Origin: Moringa oleifera
Taxonomy: Eukaryota; Streptophyta; Magnoliopsida; Brassicales; Moringaceae
Direction of reading: 5' to 3'
DNA length: 64,000 nucleotides
NCBI GenBank assembly: GCA_021397835.1
Contig: JAJFZO010000658.1
Coordinates: 2,611,501-2,675,500, forward strand
Under the pieces are notes generated by a model. It did not search any database, had not been told where the DNA came from, and worked only from the letters and a program-made list of their open reading frames with translations. A program made the position numbers and the translations under genes. Shown here one piece after another: positions 1 through 12,100 of the stretch. How positions within the stretch are numbered: position 1 is the first letter of the stretch; each line of letters begins with the position of its first letter.

Positions 1-1897
1 CATGAAAATGACAGAGAAACAACGGAAAAACTTGTTTGGCTGAGAAGAAGAAGAAAAAGTGAGAAAGCTGCAATCTCAGGTATCTGCCTTAGGTTTCTCT
101 CTTCCTAGCAAGCTTGCTTAGATGTTGGAGCCCCTCCAATTTGCTGGATCCCTAATAATTGGCAGATCCGGATAACAACATAGACAAATGAAAATTTATC
201 TGGTTGTCCTTTTCCTAGTTGCTGGCTTATAGATTGGAAGTTGCAGAATCACATTTATAAGCATTGAATTATGCAATGTGAATTTGGGCCTACATTCAGT
301 TGGCAAACACTGCCTTATCCCAGATGTCTCAGGGAACTCTGAGCTTGCCCTGCAGCCTTTTCTTCTTGTTCTTTTGTCTGTCAAAGCAAGATATCTGGTT
401 GATCTTATCTAAAACTTCATAAACTCTCCATTGTCTCATTTTTTTAATGTTTTAGATGATCAGTTAACCGGAAAATTCTTTTTCTCAAATTCCTTTTAAC
501 CCATGTTCTTTTTCTTTGGAACCAAAATTATGATATTATTTTATTAATTTCATATGACAATATTGTTTTTAGATGTTTTTACAGTGAAGTTGTATTTCTT
601 TCTTTTCTTTTTTCTTAAAGAGATCAAGTGAAACTGACCAAAGAATATTAATGTATAACAGAATAAGGGGCTAATTGGGGCGGGGACCACTGAAGCTTAG
701 GGTCACATGAAGTGGACGAATTAAATACTTGTTTGCGTATTGTTGTCTATTATGTCCATTTAAACTAATATTGCATTTATATACTTCTAAAATTATTCTT
801 AACTTATTCTTTAAAAATATATAAAAATATGATAATCAATTAAAAATTATTTTTTCAGAAGAAAGTTCACAAGTGCACCGCCCACGGAACACAAGCGAGA
901 GGCGCGTACAGGATCGAATCCTACTATTCCCAGACGGGAGCCTGTGCAAAGTTTTCTAAATGACCACTAATCACACGTATCAGTTGGTGAGTGTCTATTT
1001 CTCTACAACCGGCATAAACGTACTCAACCTTCTTTTTTTTCTTTTGTTTTATATTTATTTTAGCATTGTAGTAAAAGTAATCTTAACCGTCAAACCAAAC
1101 GCGCGTGGGTGACGTAACTAGCTTACGCGGGGTATCGTTTCGTATTCGGTTACCGGTAAAACTTAGACCTTGCTCAAGGATTAAATCTAAAAGAAAGCAC
1201 GTTTTCGAACGGTTTCAAAGCATATCCGTAATAGATATAATCCTTATTAGTTAGTGGTGAGTTATCTAAGGATAAGAAAAGCCTTTAGTCATGTCTTCCT
1301 GTTAATAGGAAAAGGTTTTTTCAAATAAAATAAAAAAAATTAATAATCAAGTTGATCATGATTCAGATAAATCAATTTATTCAATATTTAGTTTCCACAT
1401 TGTTTTTCTAATGTGGGAGGACAAATTAAAATTGTTCACTCCTCCACCTCGGTAGTTTTGTAATCAAAGAAACAATTTTGTCCAAAGATTTTTGTCTTCC
1501 ACTTTAGCGCGGTGGTCTGATTTTGGGTTTGACTTGTAAACAAACTGAATGAAATAAGAATAGGTGCTCTTAGGCAATGTGGACGCACTTCAATGGTAAC
1601 TGTACCAACCACAGGAAATAGTCCATCAAACTTTAATTTCACGGCCTTTACGGGAAATCAACATCTCCATTCGTGTAAGCGTCGTTACTTCGTTTCGTTT
1701 CATAGCTTCCTTCGCTCTCAGGTCTCTCTCTTTCTCTCCTTTCCTAGTCTCAACGAACTCTCACACTTACCACATTTTCCCTAACTTTTGCGAACTCTGC
1801 CTCTCAAATTTTCACCAGCTGAAAAGATCCTCGTTTCGGTTTTCGCTTATCTTTCTATATCGAATGTTTTTAGGTGATCCTGCAAGGGTGAATTAAT
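1..1897. other. Intergenic DNA and 5' leader upstream of the esterase gene
   Basis: No open reading frame here looks like a real protein. The stretch 540-880 is AT-rich. The stretch 870-950 is GC-richer and holds a tRNA B-box-like string (GGATCGAATCC) without a recognisable A box or cloverleaf. A TGACGTAA element (bZIP-type ACGT core) lies near 1109-1116. The last 250 bases are CT-rich, as expected of a plant 5' untranslated leader running into the start codon at 1898. Confidence 0.5.
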
Positions 1898-4800
1898 ATG
1901 GAAAACGGAATATGCTCTTCAGAATCAGTTAACGGGAGTCGCGATGTTTGGAGTTGTAAGGAATCTGACTCCTTTGCCGCTGATCATCTCGTTGTCATGG
2001 TCCATGGTATTCTTGGGAGGTAAGGCTTCTTTTTCCGGATGAATAAAATCTGCAATCAAGGTCTTTAATTTAAATTTATCTGATTGTTATGGTTGCGGGG
2101 CGGAACTATGTTGTTTTTCCAATGTAATTGTTAATTTTGTTGTTTCTGTTTGTATATTTGATGCATTTGTAATTAGTGGGATTTGCTTGTTCTTTTTGGC
2201 TTTTCTATTTTCAAAAGAGACTGAAACTAGATCATTCATGTGAAAGTTTCGTCCTCTTGTGCTTCTAGTCCTGGGTGAATTGGGTATGAAGACTTGATTT
2301 GAGTCGCTTGGTGCACATGTACCCATTTTGCTTTGATTATGATCTTTTGGACCGATTTTCGGGATCAATTAATTTCTTTTCTCCTTCCTTTCTGAATTGG
2401 CAAGAGGAATCTGGATCTTTATATCCCTTTAATTGGCTTGTGCAGTGCCACTGATTGGAAGTTTGGAGCTGAGCAGTTCGTTAGAATGCTGCCGGATAAA
2501 GTTTTTGTTCACTGTAAGAGGGTTTTAGTTCTTTATGTAATTGTTTTCTTATATGGGGAAAATAAAGAAAAACAAATTGCTTCTGTCATTTTAATACATG
2601 TGGTGCTTTTTCAAGGTGCATCTAACAATGGTTTAATCTAGTATTTTACATCCCACAGGTTTTAGGGTCATAATACTATCCATGCACTCATGTGTCCCCA
2701 GAATTTTTGTTTATATGTTTATGGCCATTGTCATGGGTTTTTCTCGTTGGGCCTCAGTGATTTGACTGTTGTTGCATATGGTCAATCACCACTTCTATTC
2801 TTTTACTGTGGTTGCTATGACAATAATTCACATCGAGCTGCTGAATGTTTAGGGTTACTGATTTAGGTTTATTCATGCCTGTGTGTGTAACTTAATTCAT
2901 TTCAATTTTTTCTTCTGAGTGGGTCAAAGTGGAAGTTGAGCCAAGCTGATAGTTAAGTGTGATAGCTGGAAGAGGTTTGCTCAATGTTCAGTGGAGTTGG
3001 TTGACTTGTTTTGCAGGTAGTGAACGAAATATGTCTAGGCTCACTCTGGATGGTGTGGATGTAATGGGTGAGCGGCTGGCAGAAGAGGTTGGTATCTTTG
3101 TTGTTATCATAGATCTGCATTAGATCAGTGAGCCTGCTTGATGTGTTCAAATTAACCAACTTTTTGCACTTCATATAAAATATATTGCTGAGCTGTTTAA
3201 CTCATTAAACTCTTCAATTTCAGGTCCTTGAAGTGATTCAGAGAAGACCGAATCTCCAAAAGATATCATTTATTGCCCATTCTGTGGGAGGACTTGTGGC
3301 AAGATATGCAATTGGGAGACTGTACAGACCATGCAGGGGAGAAAAAGTGGAGGAACCATTAACTAATAAGCGTGAAGATGATTCAAAGGGTACAATATGT
3401 GGTTTGGAGGCTATGAACTTCATAACTGTTGCCACACCTCATCTTGGTTCTAGGGGTAACAAACAGGTACATTTATGTTGTACATGTATGTTAGATGTCT
3501 CATCTTAGTGAATTTCTTGTTGTACTTAGAAGGTTAATAAACCTTGAGTTGATTCGACCTTAGGAATTTGTAATATCACTTTTGCTGGCTGAATTCACCT
3601 TGTCCAAGCAAATGCTCAGGTAGTGCAAGATTAATCACCTCTGTTGGTACAGGAAATATTTGGATTGATAAGTCTTTCGAAGGTGAAAACTCAAATTAGC
3701 CTATATAAATGTTCATCTGAACATAAAACCTGAAAGAGGAATAGGCTATCACTTTATCAGCTTAAGCTGTTATAATTATGGTTGTTATAAACATTGGCAT
3801 AACTTTTTTCCTTTGTTTTGTTCTTTCCTGATGATAGGTACCATTTCTCTTCGGTGTAACTGCATTTGAGAAAGCTGCAAGTTGTCTTATTCATTGGATA
3901 TTTAGGAGAACCGGTCGGCACCTTTTTCTCACGGATGAAGATGAGGGAAAGCCTCCATTGCTTAGACGCATGGTAGAAGATAATGGTGATTGTCAATTCA
4001 TGTATGGCACTGGCACCCTGTTGCATAGATTCCTTTAACAAGGTTACATGAGATGTCTTGTTTAGGAGATCTGGATATGTAGATGATTGAATAATAACCA
4101 ACTTCTCTTTGCAGGTCTGCATTGCGTATCTTCAAACGTTGTGTGGTGTATTCAAATGTGGGCTATGATCGTATCCTGTTTTTATGACTAGTATAGCTCT
4201 TATTGATGTGAAGTTAACAATATCTAGGTCAAATTTTTAGTCATTTGTTTTCCATTATGAATCACTAATCAGATATTGTCGGGTGGAGGACATCATCGAT
4301 TAGACGGAATAGTGAATTGCCAAAGGTATTATAATTGGCTTGAAGTCTTTCCAAATTAATTCACATTCTGACCATCTGACCTATTTTCACAACCAAATCA
4401 TCTTTCTTTCTCAGTGGGAGGATTCACTGAATGAAAAATATCCACATATTGTTTATGAAGAACGCTGCAAAGGCTGTGATGCTGAGCAGTGCGAGACAAT
4501 TTCAAGAGAAGATGATGCCTCTGACAAGATAGAAGGTTTGAAACAAAATTTCTGATTGACAAGGAAATTTGATTTTGGTTGGTTTGATTTTGTTTATGTT
4601 AGTTGCTTCTGTTTTGTGTAGTCTTGTATTCATCTCGTTCACCATTAGTGAGCTACTTTACTAGAATAGTTATTCTGGCTTAGACTTTCGAATTCTGTTC
4701 TTGATGAGTTCAACCTGAATAACTGCAAAACCGGATTGCTACTTCAGTGTAATCAATTTTCTGCCTTTTCTGTTGTTTGTTGTCCTCCCTTTTCTTTCCC

Positions 4801-5206
4801 TATTGTGATTTTTTTGCTTTGATTTGATCATTTAATGTTACTGTATGGTTAACATTGAATCCGGTTGTGCAGAGGAGCTGGTGAAAGGCCTCTCTCGTGT
4901 TTCATGGGAAAAAGTAGATGTTAGCTTCCACAGCAGCAGACAGAGGTTTGCCGCTCATAGTGTCATACAGGTCTCTATCTCTCGAATTTTTGAATGTTTA
5001 CCTTTGAGGCATCACAATTAATTATTAATCTAATTTCATAAAGTACTTGAAAAGGAAAATGTTTTGTTTTGTTTTTTGGTTTTTTTTTTAGTGTGTTTTG
5101 AAGTAGCAAGACCCTACTTTGGAAATTTTTGCAGGTCAAAGATCATATCATGCATATAGAAGGTGCAGATGTCATACAACATATGATTGATCATTTTCTT
5201 ACTTGA
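1898..5206 (+). CDS. DUF676-type putative serine esterase/lipase (alpha/beta hydrolase)
   Basis: Ten coding exons: 1898-2019, 2446-2513, 3017-3087, 3224-3466, 3838-4001, 4115-4170, 4273-4325, 4415-4535, 4873-4970 and 5135-5206. They sum to 1068 bases, giving 355 residues. All junctions are GT-AG and the frame is continuous. The N-terminal half carries an oxyanion-type VMVHGILG segment (His36-Gly37) and the nucleophile elbow AHSVGG with Ser107, both hallmarks of the DUF676 alpha/beta-hydrolase family; the remaining triad residues could not be assigned by eye. The length matches the plant family, whose Arabidopsis member I recall as At5g51180. No signal peptide or membrane segment is evident, so a soluble or lipid-associated enzyme is likely; the substrate is unknown. 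It is transcribed towards PFK4. The start was chosen because it is the first ATG of the homologous N-terminus after a pyrimidine-rich leader. Confidence is high for the family and low for the exact reaction. Confidence 0.92.
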
Positions 5207-6147
5207 GAGCTCAATAATTGCTAATAGAAGACATTGCAGCTAAGATGTGAAGTCTGTCAGGTAAGCCTGCTGCTGAATATGCTATAACACCCTGAAAATC
5301 CTATGCCCCTCCCTATGCACTAGTGACTTTTGCCTGAATTCCTGTTGCAGGTTGGATATTATTAATTCTGGATCAATCCTCATAAAAGATGAATCCACGG
5401 GAACTGTGATTTAGTCAGCAACGAAAAGAAATTTGTTTGTTACTTTGTATATTATATACATTTGGACCGTTATCAATCAATGCAATCTTTGAATACGCCA
5501 ATGTCATTGTTTCTTGTTTACATTATTTGCTAGAATGATCATTTGCAGTTTAAGTTTGAGTTCCGAAAGGCAAATAGGAAGAAGTAAGGATAATAAGTTG
5601 GGTTGGATTTACATCAGCTTGCAATTGAAGATATGTTGCCTCCATAAGACTGAAACTGTTAAAAGCAGAACCGTGGGAGAGACCTGAACTTGGATATAAT
5701 ATTAGTCAAAAAAAAAAAAAAAGGCTAACAAATTTAATGGCAGATTCCGGGCTCAATCTTGTAAGTTCTACTGTTTTTTTGATCTTTGATTGGGGGCATT
5801 GCTTCCCAATGAAGATGGTACCAGGACTGGTTACCTATTTTTGGTTATGAAAACAGCTTGATCCGTTATAGAGCATCTGGCCTTTGGATGTGGAGAGAAA
5901 AGGAAAAAGAACTAAAGCCAAATGAAGAAATTCAGAATAATGATAATAACAGAGTTCAAAGTACAAGTTTGACCTTCCAAGGTAATCCTAAGATCAGTAC
6001 CGTCCAGCCCATATATCCATAATTTAAAATCTTCCTGGTTTGGATATTTTCCTTGCTTCCCCACATTTTCTCTGTGTGTACTTAGGAATCCCATCACAAA
6101 TGATTCACATTTCATGCGGTAGACTTTCCTTGCAAAAGACCTCAGAT
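5207..6147. other. 3' flank of the esterase gene and PFK4 upstream region
   Basis: This 0.9 kb spacer between two genes on the same strand holds the 3' untranslated region and polyadenylation zone of the esterase (to about 5500, ending in AT-rich DNA) and the presumptive promoter and leader of PFK4. There is an A14 run near 5709-5722. An in-frame ATG at 6040 lies upstream of the chosen PFK4 start, but the residues between look unlike a transit peptide. Nothing else is recognisable. Confidence 0.4.
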
Positions 6148-9100
6148 ATGACCTCTTCAATGGAACTCTCCATTCCCGCTCCTCTTTCTAGATCCTCGCC
6201 TTCACTTTCTTCTGTTTCTTTCAATTTCCGTAACCTGACTGTATGTCCCAACCTCCATTCTATTTTTAAATCCATACACTATCCTAAGAGATCATTGGTT
6301 TCGCGCCAAAATCAGCTAATCACAGCTCAGTGTTTGCCTCGGCCAAACGATGATGGTTTTGTCCTGGAAGACGTTCCTCACTTAACTAATTTTCTTCCCA
6401 ATTTACCGGTAATTCATGCTTTGCTTTTCCTTTAATTTTCGCTTTCTTGTGGATTATCTCTTTTCTTTTCCTTTCATTTCTATTAGTTTGATTATGAGAG
6501 ATCGATCAGTAGCGTGTTGTTTAAGATCACGATTAAGAACTGCACAAATGATGTTTAAAGTTAGAACTGAGTAACAGCTAGCGGTGCGCTCGTTAACATA
6601 GAATCGCTCGATCTATTATAAGTGCTGCAAGTGTGTTGGCCAAATATTGGATGCTTGGACCTGAGAGCGTAGAAAATGAAAAGCCTAGGAGTTGAAAACA
6701 TTACTTATAGTATGCATGGATAGGCTGCAAGGTGTGAAAGAGCCCGATCAAGCCAACTTTTACTCTGTTCCTGCTAGGTGCAATTACAATCAAGTCAAAA
6801 TTTGGCCAAGTTCTGGACGTCTTATTCAAGCTCAGCCAGGTTCTTTAAACAAATTTGAGTCTGGTTTCAGCTCAGTGAGGTGATGTAATGAACCTAGGTT
6901 GAGTTCATGAACAAGCTGATTTCAGGTTTGTTTATTAGCCAGTTGAACCTAGCTTCTAATTTCAGAGAGTGAAGACTATAAAGGGGACATGTATGGAAGT
7001 TACTGAGAATCTGACTCTAAACAAGTAATGACGATAAGAAAAGGATGCGTTGGTCATGCAGTATTTAGTTGACGCTGGGGCTTCGTTGAGTTGATTTTTG
7101 ATTCTAGGTCTTCATATCTTTTTTCTTATCAACCATACATGTAGACGTTTTATATATGTTTGGTTACTCCATGTATAGGTCATTTAGATTTCTTATGTTT
7201 CTTCTTTACTTTCAGTCTTACCCAAATCCATTACAAAAGAGCCAAGCATATGCTGTTGTCAAGTAAGCGATCTCCAAGCCTGTGGTGTTACAATTCAATA
7301 TTGTAGTTAACCTCTGAAGTTTTTTCGGATGTTATTGTGCTCTTCCTATAAATTATTCTTTCTTTTTGTTAGGCAAACTTTTGTCAGCCCAGAGGATGTG
7401 GTTACCCAACAAGTAAGTTGAGAATTTATTACCCAAAATTTTATATGCTACATTTATCTCATCTAGTCTGCGGTTGCAGAACCTGCTGTGTATCTCATTT
7501 ATCACATTTCATCTCCTTCAGATTGTTGTCCAGAAAGCTAGTCCCAGAGGAGTACATTTCCGGCGTGCAGGGCCTCGAGAGAAGGTATATTATACCGTTT
7601 GGCCACTGCTATGTGCTTTGTGGAATTTGATCATCAAAAGTTAATCTAATGTTTCTCTGGGGTAGGTGTATTTCAAGTCTGATGAAGTGCGAGCTTGTAT
7701 AGTAACTTGTGGCGGGTTATGCCCAGGAATAAACACAGTCATTCGGGAGATAGTATGCGGCTTGAACTACATGTATAATGTTGATGACATACTTGGCATT
7801 GAGGTGTGTTCCATATTGTTTACTTCATCAAGAGAATTTTTGTATGAATTTTGCTGTTATAAAGCATGCCAAAAAGAAAGGAAAACTTGTCTATGTGGAA
7901 CAGTATCTTTATATAGACATTTAGGACCCATAGATTTCATACTTTAATATTCTTATTTCTGAGTATTGAACTAGCAGGTGAATTTTCTCTTTTTAGCATT
8001 TTTGCGTTAAGTTGAAGTATTTAGTATTTATTTTGTAAGGCATTGTGGCATCAAGGCATTAGATTCTTTTTGCATTACTTGAGTTTTGTTTCTTTGCATC
8101 ATGGAATGAATCTATTCTTGCTGAGCAATGGAGTGTCCTATTTTTCTTTAGATTTTGATACCCTTAAACTGCTTAAAATTTGATACTTTCCATGGTATTG
8201 TTGAGTCCTTTTCTGAGTTTGAAAAGTTAAGCATTATTTTTATATTTCAATTACAGTTTCATTTATATCTTTTACTGAGTAAAAAATTAATGGAAGCAAA
8301 CACTTTATATTAGAATTATCTCATTAATATTCTACTAGTCTTTTCTAATTAGTAGTTTTTTTGTGTTAATGGTTGGGTTTGTTGATTTGCTGAGCTTGTT
8401 TATGGAGACGTCTTCATAGTGCTTTTTAGAAGTTAAGAGTGATTTCTTGTTAGAAAACCCAAAAAAAAAAAAAAAGAAGTTAAGAGCGAGTCTCATAGTG
8501 TGTATGAGATGTTATGTAAGTCATATTCATAAGCCTGCCAAGGCAATGTGGCTAGCTTGTCTGCAACTGATTGGACAATTTAATGAACTTGCTCATGTAT
8601 TCTGAGTTGTGACAAGCATTTGATTTAGTATGCTATCCTTTCTGGGTTCTCTATCCTAATAACTTTGACAGTTTATCCAACAACATTCATGAAAGAGGTG
8701 TTACTTAGTTATCATTTCGTTTGGCTGGGAAGTAGTTAGGATCGTAAAGAAAAGACGGTGAGTAATTCCAGAATAGGAAAAACTACTGGTAAAATATTGT
8801 TTTGTGGTATCCTTTTCTAACTTTTTACACCATGTGTTGTATTAACACAATATTTGTTGCATCACCTTGTGATAGAGCATCGATCAAAGATGTAAGAAGA
8901 CCTATTCTTGGCAAAAAACATGAAATTAGGAAACAAAAATGTATTTTTTCTTTTTCTATTTAATCTTCTAAATTCCTCTTAGGACTTTAATTTCCCATTT
9001 CTATTATAGTTCTTATGATAACTTCAGATTTTCTATTTGTATTAATTTGGTTCTCAGGATTTTAGATTTCTTATTTTTGTGAATATTTGATGCCTATAAG

Positions 9101-12100
9101 TACTAACCATCCTAATGTTTGGGATAGACTTGCTATTTTATAATTTGAGAATTTTCAATATTTTGAGATTCTTGATCTTTGCTATTTAAGGCCTGAGACC
9201 TTGTTTTGATTTTTTGTTTTTCCTAAAACCTTGATTTTCTCAAAATCCTTAATTGTTTCTTATTCTCTTCCTTGTCCCACATGAATTGGTACCAATCCAA
9301 TTTCGATGAATCCCATCTTGTCGACACACACCAAAAGAATAGAAAAGGAAGAAGAAAAGTTTAAAAAAAAAAAAAAACATTCTTCCACGCGTTAATCCTG
9401 GGCATCAGCTCAAACCTAATCAATTGTGATTGCTTTTCATATTCATTGCCTAGTTTTCTCGTTGCCGTTGAGCAACACCTATGTTACAAGTGCTACCAGA
9501 TCAAGCAGGATATTAATATACTTTGCGCATCATCAAAGTACTCATTGTTATCTTGTTAAATGGTGTGTCTGTTGCTACTTGGATTCCTATTGATGATTTT
9601 TGTGTCTTGGACCTCTGAATTCTTAGAGTAGTATCTTCAATCTGACCCGTTAGAGTTGAGTGAAAAATGAGGAAGCATCGATCAAAGATTTTTAGGAAGA
9701 CCTATTTTAGACGTAGAGCCCAAAATTAGGAAACAAGATGTATTTATTTTTTTCCTATTTTTCCTTTTAAATTCTTATTAGGACTTTGATTTCCTATTTC
9801 TATTATATGTGAGAACTTTAGATTTCATATTTCTATTAATTCGGTTCTTATCAAAATTTTAGATTTTCTATTTCTATGAATATTTGGTGGCTATAAATAC
9901 TTACCATCTAAAGACTTGCTATATTATAATTTGAGAAATTTCAATATTTTGAGATTTGAGATTTTTATTGTTTAAGGGTCGAGGCTCTACTTTTTTTCTT
10001 CCCTTTTGTTCTTCTTTCTTATTCTCCTCTTTGTCCTACATTACCTCAGGGCTCTTTAATATTTTATTTTCTAGGGAGGGTACAAAGGCTTCTACTCAAG
10101 GAATACCATGGCATTGACCCCTAAAGTTGTGGATGATATCCATAAACGCGGTGGCACATTTCTTCGCACTTCACGAGGAGGGCATGATACCAACAAGATA
10201 GTTGATAACATTCAGGATAGGGGAATAAATCAGGTATGTACTTGTGTTATTTCTTTGACATCAATGGGTGGTTGTAGACGGTTACTAAAAAGATATCTAA
10301 CTTGAAAAGAAAAGAAAAGGAGAATTAATCTCTTTATGGATTTCAGGTGTACATTATTGGAGGTGATGGTACACAAAAGGGAGCAGCTCTGATTTATAAG
10401 GTGACTAATCCTCCAATGTGAAATCAGTTTCTTCAGTCAACTTTAGTATCAGCCAATCCTTTGGCATGTTGCAATGTTGACGCATGTATATTTCTTTTTT
10501 CTTGTTTTTTTGGAGGGGGTTCTAATTGATGCTTTTTGTGAAGGAAATTGAGAAACGTGGTCTTCAGGTGGCAGTTGCTGGCATTCCCAAGACAATTGAT
10601 AATGACATTGCTGTAAGCTTTATCTACGATGACTTTAGAGATATCCTTTTGCTGACTTATACTTGCTTTGTGCACTGATGCTTTTATGCTCAAATCAAAG
10701 AGCACAACTCCATTAAACTGCCAAACTTTCTGTCTACCTGTGCGTTTAGGTGATAGACAAATCTTTTGGCTTTGATACTGCTGTTGAAGAAGCTCAGAGA
10801 GCCATAAATGCTGCTCATGTGGAGGTTGAAAGTGTCGAAAATGGAGTTGGAATTGTCAAACTTATGGGCAGATACAGTGGTAAATGTTTTTTGCCATTTA
10901 TGTGATGGATGTTGACCACTTATTTAGTCCTAGCATTTATACCAAATTCTGTGTATATATTACTTTATCATGTTGGTATGCTTTTGTATTGATTCTTCCA
11001 GGTTTTATCGCTATGTATGCAACTTTGGCAAGTCGAGATGTGGTAAGACCCTTTCTCATGTTATGGTGCACCTAGTTATTATCTTAAAGATGTCTAGAAC
11101 AAATTCTGGTTTAACAGAAGTGTTCGATTTTATTAAGAGTAAATATGGAGCTCTTGGGGCAGATATAACTGGTGAACTTGGTGACACTAACTCATAACCA
11201 AGCATTTGGATCTCTATATATGACTTGTATAATGAAATGTCTGTTTAGTGTCTCCTCTTTATGTTTGGGTGACCTTTCTGTTTGTTGTTGTGTCTTTCAT
11301 GTGAAGTTCTCATTACTGTTTGAGAATTTTCAGAATGCTAGCAGAACATGTCTCCATGTGGCGCAAGAAAGCATCTAAACGGAAAGTTTGCATGAGAACT
11401 TTTCAATTGAGAGGTGGAATTGAAATTCACACTGTCTGAATTGTTTAGCATTGTATAGGGTTTTTCAAGAGGTAGATAGTTGTTTCAAAACTTTTAAGAT
11501 TTTCAAGCATTTCTGCCTGAAACAACCTTTTGCTAATTATTTGATTTGACATATTTGGAGTATTTTAGAAATTTTCTTATTTAGTTGGTCTTTAGATAAA
11601 GTCCTTTTAGTTACTAGCTTGCATTTATTAGAAATAATAACAAATGTTTGACTTGCTGTAGTTTTGCATTCCATAAGTTGGTATTTTCCTTCTTTATTAC
11701 TACGTAAACTGATTAAGAAGGTCTTATTAACTTTGTTATAGTGATTGCGGCTCTGCTTTTATTTGCCTTGTGATCATATTCCTTCTTTTTCTTTTTGGTA
11801 TTATGCCACATTCATTCAGAATGTTTTGATTGTGCGAGTTGCATTTCCGGTTTCTCATAATTATGACTCCAAGTTCTTTTAATAGTCTTTCAAATGTGAC
11901 AGGATTGTTGCTTGATTCCTGAGTCTCCATTCTATCTAGAAGGCCATGATGGGCTTTTTGAATTTATTGAACAGCGGCTTAAAGAGAATGGGCACTTGGT
12001 TATTGTGGTAGCTGAAGGAGCAGGGCAGGAATATGTGGCCCAAAGTATGCATGCAGTTCAGGAGAAAGATGCATCAGGGAACAGGCTACTCCTTGATGTT

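Noticed and set aside
880..960. tRNA gene or tRNA-derived SINE suggested by GGATCGAATCC
   Set aside because: The B-box-like string has no A box at the right distance, no cloverleaf pairing and no 3' tail.
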